64,000 nt of DNA. Source: Owenia fusiformis. Lineage: Eukaryota > Annelida > Polychaeta > Sabellida > Oweniidae. The notes beneath the pieces are model-generated. The model did not search any database. It was not told where the DNA came from and was given only the letters and a program-made list of their open reading frames with translations. A program made the position numbers and the translations under genes. Numbering within the stretch: the stretch's first letter is position 1; the number at the start of each line of letters is the position of its first letter. Shown in pieces: positions 14,001 to 24,964 of this stretch. Location: assembly GCA_903813345.2 (NCBI GenBank), contig CAIIXF020000006.1:3286001-3350000 (forward strand), given 5' to 3'.

Positions 14001-15133
14001 TCAAATGATTGCCTCACAAGCTCTTCATACCTCAAACTACTAAACATAGCATTGTCATTTGAATAGTAGTGAGTATTGATGCGACCAATTGCCTCTATGT
14101 CTTATGAAGACACATCATGTCTGATCACTTGCCGAGTTGTTCTCACTTTAGGTGTGACTTTTGCAATAATGCCCATTCCATGGAACGTATTCTTGCCATC
14201 GAGAGTTCGAACGTTGTGATCTACATTATCTGTAACATGATGTACAACATGATTAGGAGTAATGTTAGGTATGTCTGTGTTTTGCATCAATGCTGCACTC
14301 CTTTCAAACTTCTGAAACTCAGAATATGAGCAAGTAAACCCATGTTTGTTAAGTGTGTCAATCAAAAATCTTGACAGGAAATGATGATGGAGCTGCACAA
14401 CTAGACCAAGCTGTAATGGGGCCAAAAGGGCATTTGGACGAGTGGCCTGCATAATAGCTTGTCCAATTGATGCTACTTTGTTCCTTACATCTTTACCAAC
14501 AAACAACTTGCTCAAAAACATCGACAAAATGTCAGGTAAAAAGTCTAATGACTCATTGATGGAGGACATTGTGTCATATTCAGGATAAGTTTGGGGAGAT
14601 TGCTTTTTGTCCTCTATGGCACTTTTTATCAAACTTGCTGCAGTTTCTATAATTTTCTCTTTTTCATCTACTTGGTCTCCTTTGTGTTGATGAAAAACAT
14701 GCAATATTTTGGAAGCATTGTCATGAAAGGTAACAACATTTTGTATTCCTTGGATATCACTGATAAGGTTCTCACCAAAGAATGCTTTCAGCTCTTTCTT
14801 CATGTATTTAAAGCTATAGGGTTCAATTTCACTGTCATTTATGAACTCTTTCATCTTGCTAATAAGATCAGTGACAGTTATTTGTTCATCATCATTCGTG
14901 ACAACCTTATTGAAAGCATCTTGTCGTTGCATGTCTTTAGGGCGTCCACTCATTCTTTTCATTTTTGGTTGCCTTTCCCCACCACTCAGTTGAAACTGTT
15001 GTGGTATGCCCTTGGCTGATCTAAAGTTACCACTACAAACCTTATGGTACACTGCATCTGCAGATGGTAAATCGTAAGTAAAACTAATACGTGATTTGAC
15101 CATGTCAGACCAGCTGATGTTGTTCTGAAACAT
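11047..15133 (-). pseudogene. Academ transposase / XPG-like nuclease gene, multiply frameshifted
   Basis: The gene reads leftward from the ATG at 15133. Segment 1 (15133-14102, 343 codons) has a region with YHKVCSGNF and ends in VDHNVRTLDGKNTFHGMG, then an in-frame TAA. The same frame resumes with DIEAIGRINTHYY to about 13955. After an inserted ~330-bp block it continues in shifting frames: DLVWKSSLLF, LPLIDMDPGDM (13490), SGKAVSMAVRGHLLIDSALN (13227), HFMNGLHVIRRSDRSWAGLS (from 13027), LLFQRLTIAGTR (12382) and VIDGGALFHR (12180). The last open segment (12233-11061) carries acidic clusters expected of a PIN/XPG nuclease: FDGYQNGPSTKD, GDDTDLLVLL, HAFLGCDTTS. One more frameshift near 11185 leads into an eight-Cys motif ending CRKNGMDCSMACGEC. 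I count at least six frame breaks or stops, so it is inactive. Confidence 0.8.
13622..13950. other. ~330-bp insertion inside the transposase gene, promoter-like
   Basis: Recognisable transposase coding stops near 13955 and resumes near 13620, so this block interrupts the reading. It is more GC-rich than its surroundings. It contains a perfect CRE (TGACGTCA, 13821-13828), a TATATA at 13842-13847, a GATTGG box near 13879 and a GGGGGCGGGG-type GC box (minus strand) near 13660. It could be an intron, a solo terminal repeat of a retroelement or another small insertion. No clean GT..AG borders or target duplication could be defined. Confidence 0.4.
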
Positions 15134-16074
15134 GGCTGGTAATATTGATACAATATATAGAATAAATATATGTATATTTATATTAAATATATATTATTTA
15201 TTTATATATTCATTGTATAATTGTTATTTTGATGCTCATTTTGTATTTTTCTTTTTCTACACCTCTATTCAAATATATTAATTTGGAAAAGCTAATTTTG
15301 CAATAGATGAATGGTTGGATTGGTCAGGTGTTTATTGTGACAAACGTTTGAAGTCAAGTTTGAAGTCAACTTTGAAGTCGACCCTTGAATTTTAGATGGC
15401 GCTAGGGTTTCTAAATTTCATTTTAAAACTGTCTAATGATTAAATAACCAAGAGATAGTGTTTATGGGTCAGGTAACCATGTTGTATTCTCAAATTAGAG
15501 TTGATTCAAGCTATAGAGATGTGATATCTCAGTTGTTATGAAGTAACGGTAATTGGACCCTAACATTTCATCTTGCGTCCAACATATTATGAGATTTTTA
15601 ACAAGACAGGGGAAATAACTCCAATAAAAAGTTATGTACAAGACAGAATGGATTTATATCTGTATTTTGATATCAAATTTGTGGACATATGTGGTATATA
15701 TTGGAAGTTATATTGCAAAAGTAAGGTCACCCCAAAAGTGGGCGGGGCAAAAAATTGAAATTTTAAATATTTTTTTTCTTCAATAATATGCAAGTTGAGA
15801 GGTCAGTATTCCATATGTGTATTACCTGTATATAGAAGTATTGCCATGAATTTTTCCATGGCTCTTAGATAAAGCAATTAAGAAATATATACATTATGAT
15901 AAAATATTTTGGCCATATGACAACATATTTTGGTGTATTTGGGAGCTAAATTGTCAATTGTTGGCACAAAAAAGCATTAAAAGTAGATTTAAATCCACTC
16001 TGAATTTTTCCCATGAACTAATACAACATAAAAACATGTAAAAACTATTCAAATATGGAGAAATTATTTTTTCC

Positions 16075-16252
16075 CTTACCCCTAGTCAAAATTGGGGTGG
16101 GGGTACCTAAGAAGTGAAATTTCATATTTGTCCACTACATATATTTTCCTATATTTTTAATATGTTGCTACATATATATCAATTCACCAATTAAACCATG
16201 TTTGGAAACTATTGCAATTTGTCAGATGTGAAATCACCAATTGACTGGCCTA
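16075..16252 (-). repeat. Right terminal inverted repeat of the Academ-type element
   Basis: The reverse complement begins TAGGCCAGTCAATTGGTGA and aligns with 10029-10222 through the TAGGTACCCCC block. The ATT target duplication follows at 16253-16255. Confidence 0.8.
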
Positions 16253-16255
16253 ATT

Positions 16256-17395
16256 ATCTACCACACATTTGCACAGATTTGCAAATGTTGTTCATGATAA
16301 ACTATCAATGGCATTCCTATAGTTTCTAAAACCATTATTGTTGTTGTGCATTTATTCTACACATTTTATCATGGTATACTCCATATTGCTTATCTTATAT
16401 CTGTTATTCTATTTAAATGTTTTGGTCTTCGCCATGGCACTTTTGCTAATACATTTAACTAGAAAAGTAAAATATTCTTCTGGAGATGGATTGAAGTCAT
16501 TTGAATAGCAATTTTCAAATATATGAATTATTCAGTTGATGCAACTGGACCATGAGATAAATCTTGGTAAAATCATAAACCTTATCACTTAATTTTTTGT
16601 CAACTGATTTCCTGGATGAAAAATAAACTGATGCTTGCAGGTTATCAATATATACCACTGAAAATATTTTTATCTATTTTTCTGCAGACATTTTTGTGAG
16701 CATTAGGGAAAATTCAACATGTTTATTGAAAAATTTGTTTCAAAAGTTTTCCATCAATATATTTTCCTGCCATTTTAATTACAAGGTAATGGGATAGAGC
16801 ATGTATGAGTGTAGTGCAGAATTATTCTCTGTATAGCATTCACTGAGGTTTGACATCATGGCTATTAATTACACACACATCTTAGAATCAATTTTTGTTG
16901 GTACAGTGGAAAGTAAAGAATTGCAGAATGAAATATAGGAAATAAGTCAAGTATCAGAGCTGAGTACACTGAGGAGAAATAAACATTAACATCAATGGGA
17001 CTTTTTCTCCTTATCTACACAATGATACAGAAAAGACCCATAACAGGCACACAGAAAGAACTTAATACTATCTACAAATATAACATTTACAACACCAACC
17101 ATCCCATTTGTCATATAACAATACGTGCTGGTCAATTCAAATGTACATCCCTTCCCAAGAATAGAATTGTAGCAATGGGAAAAGAACATTGATCTATCAC
17201 ATTTTCAATGGAATCATCATCTTTCAAAGCAAGTTGGTACTTGAGCAAAGTAGAGTTTCAAAGAGGCTGAGTTAAGTATAATTCCTCTGTTGTTGTGATA
17301 CACTGAATAGGAAAAGTAAGAGTCATGTTTATAGATACAATCCATTCATCCTGCTGAACTCATTGCAAAGTGGACTCATTTTTCATAAATTCTTC
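16256..17395. other. AT-rich DNA, no gene seen
   Basis: Overlapping 65-codon frames on both strands at 16992-17192 are mutually antisense and resemble nothing known. No other feature is visible. Confidence 0.5.
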
Positions 17396-17686
17396 AATTA
17401 AGTTAGAGGTCGAAACGGTACTGAAAACCAGTACCGGTAACCGTCACGCTAATAACCGTAACGTTACCGAAATACTGGTAAAAATATGTAAGAAAAATGC
17501 CAATGAGCTGCCACCCCCACTTTGTTCCTAACTCTCTCCGTAGCTTCTCAAGTCTATATGCATACATGGTGCAAGACCGATTTGAACCCATACTGATGAA
17601 CTTCATCTTCAAATAATATGTAACTATCTTACGAATCAAGATGTATTTTTAGTTTTAAATTAAATGGGGGTGGGGTAGGTAAAATA

Positions 17687-18103
17687 GATTTTATTGACTG
17701 TCTTGAGTTCTGGAAAGTAAACGGAGGAAAACATCCTGATGTGGCGAGTTTGGCTGAAACATATCATGCTATTCCTGCGTCATCTGTCTCAAGTGAAGGC
17801 CAGTTCAGTGCAGCTGGCAACACCATCACTTAAAAACGGGCACGACTTCAACCTGAGGTTGTCAATACCTTGTTGTTCGTAAATGACTATTACAAACATA
17901 ATTCAGTTTCTAGATCTGACGTTGACACTACAACTACTCCGGAACTGCCAAACATAACTACAACCAAATCTGAGCCTGAGCGAGAAGCTTCTACACGCGG
18001 ACTGCCAAACATGGACATCACACCTGAACTGCCAAACATGGAAATCACACCTGAACTGCCAAACATGGAAATCACACCTGAGCTGCCAAACATGGACATC
18101 TGA
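17687..18103 (+). pseudogene. hAT transposase C-terminal dimerisation domain remnant
   Basis: The frame begins DFIDCLEFWKVNGGKHPDVA and continues LAETYHAIPASSVSSEG, FSAAGNTIT, then a TAA at 17831-17833, then KRARLQPEVVNTLLFVNDYY. This is the hAT dimerisation signature (conserved W in the FWK region, the IPASSVSSE block, the FSAAGN block and the LLFVN block). The motif's usual arginine after SE is G-Q here. After the domain the frame runs into four tandem copies of a 9-residue unit (E/G-LPNM-D/E-ITP) and ends at 18103. No N-terminal zinc finger or catalytic acidic residues remain. The stop plus internal deletion make it non-functional. Confidence 0.8.
17998..18103 (+). repeat. 27-bp codon-phased minisatellite in the hAT ORF
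   Basis: Four near-identical 27-bp units built on CTGCCAAACATGGACATCAC keep the reading frame open in the plus direction, and also on the minus strand. Related single units occur just upstream (for example at 17940), suggesting expansion by slippage within the coding tail. Confidence 0.85.
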
Positions 18104-18285
18104 ATGTCTATGTAAATGTACGCATCGTGAAAGTGGAAATTAAACGAAATAATTAAAAAACGATGTGTCTTTTATTTCTCCGGGGATTATCGTCGGTTGA
18201 CCGGTTAATAATTTCAATACCGGTAAATGCTCAATTCCGTACCAAAACCGTATAACTGGAATTACCGTCAGCCTCTAAATTTAGT

Positions 18286-20167
18286 ACTTAAATACTATGT
18301 CTAAAATAAAATAAATGTCAGAAATAAATCTTAAAAATCTTGCAGGTGAAATGGTTACTATATAAGAGTATGATGGTGAAGAAATGATTAAAATTAAAAA
18401 TACAAAACTAATCTGATGTTTTAACCCTATCAAGTACTGCATCTGGTGGCAGCATTCATCTTATGATAGCTGATTCTACTCTAACAGGAGAGCAAACAAG
18501 GACATGAACTTCCATTTGACAGGACATATATTGTCATTATAATGTTAGGCATATAATCAAGAAATAAGTCCCCTTATGGTGTGTGTCTGTGTTCTTTAAA
18601 TGTTGCTCCAAACACGTTATTATTAGAAACTAAGAAACTTCTTCTTTAATTATCACCTGGGGAATTTGCTATTTCAACATATTTCTTGGTTGACTGCAAA
18701 TTATTACATCAAAGGAATGAATGCAATATGCTGAATTGCTTGGTTATTAAAGGAATTAGGATTCTTTTGTAAGGAGAACCTGTAGGAGGATAATAAAATA
18801 AAGTATATCTAGAAAGTTAATATAGTATAGGATTACTAAGGCAAAAAGGAGTTGTAACAAATAATATTATCAGAAAACATGATAGTTCAACTATTAACGA
18901 TGAAACCTCATAATGATGCATAGAAGCTCCTTGATAATCTGAAGTTATTCATGATATAACCCAAAATACATTCATCGAAGGAAAGCATGATGGAATCAGA
19001 AAGCATGTTCTCAATTATCTGAAAACCGTATACTGTATAAACCATATTTAGAATAGTTTGTGAAGATGAAATGATGATATCAAAGGAGAGAACATATTTC
19101 AAACACCTAACAAATAATATTAAATGATTACATGTTATCAATGATATCTCAGAAGTCTATCTGCAACAGTGAATTTGTTGTCTTACATCATTTATTCAGA
19201 TCTCCTATTTGCAAAGCCCCATTCAAGGAATTCAATGGAGTTTGTGATAAATCAAAAAAGAATTACAGGGAATAATTTATAACAATAGTTTCACAAAATC
19301 ATACATAACATTGCTTAGAAGATGAAAAATTGCTTGGCCAAGAAATCAAATTTCTAAAACTATTGAATTCAATTATGATATCAGTTTAAATATTAAATGA
19401 TGCATCTAGTCTTATAAGATTATTCTGGTAACACTCGATACCATCATAACACTTGAATCCATCATATATCCAGACATATCCCATAAGGCATCCTTTTGAA
19501 TAATCTCATGACAAGAGCCTTGTGCACAAATATCAACATACTTTTCATGTATAAGTACCAAGTAGTATTTGCTATATTAAATAATTCACTTCATTTTTTA
19601 ATCAATTGATGTTTAGGTTTCACTACTTGAGTAAATAATAAGTTCTTACATTTTCATTCAATTAACTGACATTTATATAAATGCTATTTTCTGTGATAAC
19701 ATCTCATTCATGAATGGCATTTGATCAAATTAGTAATATGGAAAGGACCTTATACACCCTCCATTGGGATCTCCCCATGGGAAAAAAATAATTCATCTGA
19801 TTTTTCAAAATGAGTATTCTGCTTCAATTATTACATTTATATACACACTAGTATCTTGTTGACCTATATTCAGCACTGTATTGATGTATAGGCCACTTAT
19901 TAGGGTCATAATTCAATCATGAAGTGTAGAGGCCTAAGATTCCAAACCAGGAAGTATTTTTGTGTCTGTCAAAATCCATTTACATCCTACGCATCCCTGC
20001 ATCTTATCCAAATATGTTACTACATAATGAAATATAATAGTATAATCTTTGGTTTTACAAACTTGTATGATATTTGATAAGTGTAAAAGTTGTTTTTGGA
20101 GCATTTTTCTATAGCCATTTTGTAGGGAAAAAATGATGAAAAAATGTACAATCTTTTAATTTTAAGT
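18286..20167. other. AT-rich DNA, no gene seen
   Basis: A 77-codon minus-strand frame (18908-19141) has no recognisable motif and no supporting splice sites. No repeat or RNA feature was noticed. Confidence 0.5.
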
Positions 20168-20268
20168 ATGACCTGAATCGATTGCAAACTTCATATTTGC
20201 ACATTTGATGAGATAAACCATTTGTGTCGTATTGTGAAATTATTAAGTTTGCAATCGATTCAGGTCAT
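20168..20268. repeat. Perfect 24-bp inverted repeat, 53-bp spacer
   Basis: Arms 20168-20191 and 20245-20268 are exact reverse complements over 24 bp; each contains AATCGATTGCAAACTT or its complement and an AGGTCA half-site. In an AT-rich, decayed background a perfect match of this length suggests a recent MITE-like origin or selection for a hairpin. No flanking target duplication was identified. Confidence 0.85.
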
Positions 20269-21186
20269 AGTGTATTTTTGGTATTTCTGTGATAATCAAT
20301 GGAAACCAATGGCCTCTATTGGGATCTGCTGATATTCTCATGTTAAGTCAATGGTGCACAGCCCCATGTAAGTCAATACAACCTTACTGAACGAAATGAT
20401 CCCTATCTCAGCTTATGTGTGTCTGAGCACTTTAATATTTTCTAAAGTATTATATGACATGTTATTCTTCATGTTACACCTACGAATGATTCATTTTGAC
20501 CATAGGGATATTTGCCAATAATTGCACCTTGTCCTTTTAGGGATTCAACAAGCTTATATAAGATTTATATATGATGTAGCTAGTATGTACACATTTCACA
20601 AAACATATCTATCATTACTCAATCACCGACTATGACTTCGGTTGTGCAAATGTTAAGTTAAAGGAGTAAACGTGAATTCAAAAATATGTAAAACTGTGGA
20701 ATTTAAATAATTTGATTAAACCAATCCAAAAATACCAATAAAAAGGTATGCCACATCACTCAATCTATGCAAGAATAACTTTTTGTCCATAAGCAACAAA
20801 CCATGTCATTAAAAATCATTATATTATTTCAAAAGCTTTCTGATCTATTACATAAGTTGAAACTTGTTGATGAAGCTAATATCAGTAGATTCTCTTGCAT
20901 AAAAATGTCAAACTGTGTTGTAAATCTAAACAATGAGTACTCGAGCATGTACAAAACACTATAGTCTTAAAACACAAAGTAACGTGATTACATAAAAGGT
21001 TCTACCAATTATTCATGCTTTATTCTTGGATCATCTATGATAGAAAAATATAATATATATTTTAATTACTTATTATAACATCACATCTATATTCAGCAGC
21101 ACATAATTATTTTGAAAATGGAAAAGCCAACAATGAATAGGTCAAAGTAGTGACATAATACAGCAACAGCTGGGTTGTACCTTTAC
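20269..21186. other. AT-rich DNA, no gene seen
   Basis: No coding, RNA or clear repeat structure is visible. Confidence 0.5.
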
Positions 21187-21249
21187 CTCATCAACATCTA
21201 TCATAATCGTATTATCAGAATCATTCAGAAACCCGTTTGTATAAGCATT
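21187..21249 (-). CDS. Candidate small internal exon, unknown protein
   Basis: On the minus strand a pyrimidine-rich acceptor (CTGTTCTCAATCTATCAAG) precedes a 63-nt open segment that ends at GATGAG|GTAAAG. The phase-0 reading is 21 codons, rich in Asp/Asn and ending DNTIMIDVDE. Acidic composition and symmetric phase are compatible with a host exon downstream of the one at 24396-24964. However, that exon ends in phase 2, so at least one unseen exon would be needed between them. A competing 64-codon ATG frame overlaps in another phase (21221-21415). This is a tentative call from splice signals only. Confidence 0.25.
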
Positions 21250-21774
21250 CTTGATAGATTGAGAACAGGTAGCCTCGCATTTCACATTTAGACAGGGCGC
21301 TGGTCAAATACAGCATTGGATGATCAAACATATAAACTTTTGAGAAGGTAACTTTGTTGGATATGACATCTACTTTGCCATCAAATAGAAACATTATTCC
21401 AGCTTGAGATGACATTTATATAAAATTGTAACTGACATTCTAACACCACATATAGAAATGATTACTGATGACGAGTTGCTTTTATGTAAAAGCTTCATGC
21501 ACTCACAATTTAGAGACAATGGGCTACTCTTTTATATAGAACATTTATGAATTGAAGATTTGACCTTGATCAGTAGAATCGACCACAATATAATTAATAT
21601 GTGATATCCTTATTTATCACACACTATGTAGAAATCTAGTGTTTTGATTGGTTGATGTATTTCCAGTATCACATAAATTTCATATGATGCGAGCACACGT
21701 ACCACACTTTGTCTATGGTAATGAAATGACGTCAAAATGATGTCACATATAGGCTATGTTATTATTTCTTAGAA

Positions 21775-22320
21775 ATGATGTCAAAGCGCAAGCGTCCATT
21801 TCATCCAGCAATGTCAGAGGAGCAGCAGCGTAGGTTCAGCTCTCCTGCAATTTATGGTGGTAAAAGGGGCTTTGCCGTGTTAAATGATGAAGAGGTAGAG
21901 AAGAAACATCAGGATATGACACTTACTTTCACAAAACGGGCAAACAAAAAATCAATAAGATTACTGAAAGAATTTCTCGTAGAAACACAATACGAGCAAG
22001 GTGAACATTTTGAAAACTTCACAAAACCACAACTTGACAACACTCTCAGCAAGTTTTACCTTGGTGCACGAAAGAAGGATGGTAGCATGTATCACATAGC
22101 TTCTTTAGAGCATTACAGACATGCTCTGAACAGGTAACTGAGCGTTACGTTTGGACACCCTATTCAAGGATGTTGAATTCAAGCAAAGCAACAAAATATT
22201 TGCTACTGCTAAAAAGGAATTGAAGGCTTGAGGTCTTGGTGCTGTTTCACATCATCCTGAAATAACACAGGCTAACTTGGATACCTTGTAAGGTTCAATG
22301 TTGATGAATCAAGAAACACC
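21775..22320 (+). pseudogene. Crypton-like tyrosine recombinase, N-terminal fragment
   Basis: An open frame of 120 codons starts with ATG (MMSKRKRPFHPAMSEEQQRR). It contains KRANKKSIRLLKEFL and LSKFYLGARKKDGSMY followed by LEHYRHALNR. This pattern (a basic helix, a 'KFY...R..DG..Y' core and a 'SL...R.ALNR' helix) matches the N-terminal SAM-like DNA-binding part of Crypton-derived recombinase-like proteins widespread in invertebrates. After a TAA and a frameshift, homology-like reading continues as FKDVEFKQSNKIFATAKKEL, a TGA, then GLGAVSHHPEITQANLDTL and another stop. The catalytic R-H-R-Y part is absent. It is a dead fragment of a mobile element or domesticated relative. Confidence 0.6.
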
Positions 22321-24395
22321 TTAACCAGTTGGTCACTCAGTAAAGAAGTATCACCACTCAAGCTGCGCTTTCATGGTGATACAATTTTTACTTTCGTGGA
22401 ATATTTCCCGTATCACATACTGAAACGTGTAATAACTGATAGTACTAATACCCGTAGTCAGATTGTTTCAGAATTTTTGGTTTCGGACCAGTTCAGATTT
22501 TGAATTCCTTGGTTTGTTTTTTGGTTCAGTTATTTGGTTTTTATTGCACTAGTATATTCTGCTTACGATCATAAAAATGTTAAACAAAATTAGTCTAAAT
22601 GATTACCATGTACTTAATGTCATGTTATTCTTATTAGCGTGAGACGTAAATAAATTATGAAACTAACTAACTCTTATGAAACTAAGTAACTATTGTCTTA
22701 AAATTTAACAAAATTATTTAACTGTTGAAATAATATATGTCTCATCTCAATCTGATACTTGAACACTAATATCTTTCTCATCTATTGGCGTTTTTCTAAA
22801 GGAGTGAAGCAGACATGTTTTTGATCTTGTCATTTAAGCAAAGATGCGATTATAAAAGTTTAATTTTTCCACAATCAATGTTTATGGAACGATTTTTTCC
22901 AGACTGTCGAAGCTAATGACTGTCGAAAGTCCATGGTTTCCGTTAATTGTCTGACTAATTCAACCCCTAATTAATACCATATTCATTGTAATGAATGACA
23001 AACCTACATTAAATTTGTATTCTATAATCCAGTCACTATTCATAGAGGTAACATGTAACAGGTAACATAATTCTATAATTTATACATGTATTGAGGTATT
23101 ATTTGTGGTTATCATGAAAACACACACTGCACACTAACGTGCCATAAGTCAATGCGCTTATAGGAAATGACTGTTTCTCTTATTGATGTGCCATGCCCAC
23201 CCTGAAGTGTGGCCGTGAAGACCTTCATTACTTTCAAAAAGTGACAATTTTTGGCACAAGCTTTACACCAATAACATACCTTAATCAGTATTTTAGGATT
23301 CTTTTCAGGTAGTTGAATCTCAAAGGATATATTTTTCTTTGAAATTATCACACAGCTCTTTTAGAAGGGGATTCCCAATGATAACACCTGCAACTGCTAA
23401 CATTTATGTGAAAGTTCTACTTCAACAAAGTATCTGATATATAAAGAAAATTTGACTTTTTACGTTAAAAAAAACATCAATTTCTCGGAAACCCGGCAAA
23501 CTTGTGGAAATGGTGATGACAGGCCAAATAAGCAATATGGAAATACATAAAATGAATCTGGATATGACATAATATAAATAACAGTTTTAATTTGTGCGGC
23601 CAATGTTGACAGACAGACAGATGGGCCAACAGATCACACAGTGAACCAAAAATATGCAATGCTTTCTAAAAACTTCTAAGATATTTTGCAATTTAAAATT
23701 TTATAGTGCTTTAGTTACAGAACAAATTCATTCCATCTACCGAATCCTTTAGTAACCCTGTTTGACGTATAAACAAAAGAGGACAAATGTATAACACTGA
23801 GCAATGACATTATTAGATTATGTCAAGGAAAGTGGTATTACTTTAGAATACAATTTGTCTGGGATGATAGAAATGCATCTCCAGTGAAAGCAAAATGAAG
23901 CACCCAAGCTTAAACTACACTTATACATGTATTTGTTTTATTCAATGATATACTTTAGCTCTGTATGGTAACCATATTATTCCTCAATTAATGATTAATT
24001 GCACATGTAACATCTTTAGCAAGATATGCAACAGATTATGTTGGACATAACTCACTCAAACCAGATTAATTCAATCCAATTCATAAACAAAATAATGCTG
24101 TTACAATTCATAATACAAAAAATGCATGATGTCCCAAAAAATCATACAATTTAAAAATCATAACTGGGTGAAAAATGTCACTATATAACTCTAGTTTTAG
24201 AAAATTCCATTTTTTTAAGTTTGGTGACACAAATATAGAATAACTGTAGTGATGAGTCAATTTCCATCATTTGACAGAAAATGTAATCATCATAAATATC
24301 TGAATGTTTCACTCAGTGATTCTGTTACATTTTCGAGAAAAGCTATTTTGAGTAAAAATACAAGATAATAAAGATAAGTAAAACATTTGACTGAC
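22321..24395. other. No gene assigned; candidate intron of the 24.4-kb exon
   Basis: A GGTTTCGG/GGTTTGTTTTTTGGTTCAG-rich stretch (about 22475-22545) looks like the decayed end of a hAT-type MITE. A weakly matching dispersed segment (about 23490-23700, containing ACAGTTTTAATTTGTGC) recurs near 53950-54210. If the exon at 24396-24964 is real, part of this region is its downstream intron. Confidence 0.4.
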
Positions 24396-24964
24396 CTTTC
24401 AAGTTTATGAAGATGCGCTAACTTCTCATTTACTGGACCTTTACCAGATGGTAGCAGATCTTTATTCTTTCTTCGAAAAACAGGTGTTTGACTCTTTTTT
24501 TGCTCAGATTCATCAGGTTTACAATCCTCTGATTTCATATTTGATTTGTCCATTTCCTGTTTGTCATCATTTTGCATTGGCAAAGGCTTCTCTAAAGGAT
24601 TATCCATTGAATCCTGGTGGTTTGATTTCTCTGATTTTGATACATCTTCTAGACCTTTTTTAATGTCTTTTTCACTGACAAGTGGGGCGTCTTCACATTT
24701 CTCAGTTATAATTTTCTCATCTACTCTTGTATCCATATCAGTTCTTATTTGGGTAATATTATCATAGTTAGCATTATCCTTGTTATGTTGTGCTTTTTGA
24801 TCATTTATAAGTGTTTTATCTGAATTAGATGGGCCTGCAGCTTCATCACTCAGTAATGTAGTGTCCTGTTGGAGTGACTCTGTTTGTGCACCATCTGGCT
24901 GGACCATAAATCCAGATTGTGCGCTATCAGCAGAGGCATGATCATCAGCTTCAGTGGGCTCCAT
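24396..24964 (-). CDS. First coding exon of an unidentified host gene
   Basis: The minus strand opens at an ATG (24964) preceded by an in-frame TGA. It runs about 190 codons to CTTGAAAG|GTCAG, a good donor, ending in phase 2. The protein is hydrophilic and probably disordered: an acidic Ser/Asp-rich start (MEPTEADDHASADSAQSGF), repeated charged KS/DK segments, then a more ordered basic end with PVFRRKNKDLLPSGKGP and NEKLAHLHKLER. The length, composition and donor distinguish it from the chance frames around it. Reading past the donor gives hydrophobic intron-like sequence and a stop at 24290, so the donor is preferred over a 224-codon single-exon reading. I do not recognise the family. Confidence 0.6.

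Larger units (their letters stand above)
10029..16252 (-). mobile_element. Academ-type DNA transposon, decayed full-length copy
   Basis: A 6224-bp unit bounded by inverted repeats that begin TAGGCCAGTCAATTGGTG on both sides and remain alignable inward for about 180-190 bp. It is flanked by a 3-bp direct duplication ATT (10026-10028 and 16253-16255). It encloses a minus-strand gene with an XPG/PIN-type nuclease region and a C-terminal eight-cysteine motif. Academ transposons are described as encoding an XPG-like nuclease and Cys8 finger with 3-4 bp target duplications, which fits. The superfamily name rests on recalled family features. The inverted repeats, the 3-bp duplication and the broken gene are seen directly. 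A Penelope fragment is nested between the gene's 3' end and the left terminus. Confidence 0.75.
17404..18277 (+). mobile_element. hAT transposon, internally deleted copy
   Basis: An 874-bp unit with termini TAGAGG...CCTCTA that share further CGGTA/TACCG-rich inverted sequence. The flanks are AATTAAGT (17396-17403) and AATTTAGT (18278-18285), an 8-bp target duplication with one mismatch, as expected of hAT elements. Inside is the plus-strand C-terminal dimerisation domain of a hAT transposase. Most of the transposase is missing. Confidence 0.8.

Noticed and set aside
16992-17192. Overlapping frames of 65 codons on opposite strands
   Set aside because: Mutually antisense, neither resembles a known protein and no exon borders support either.
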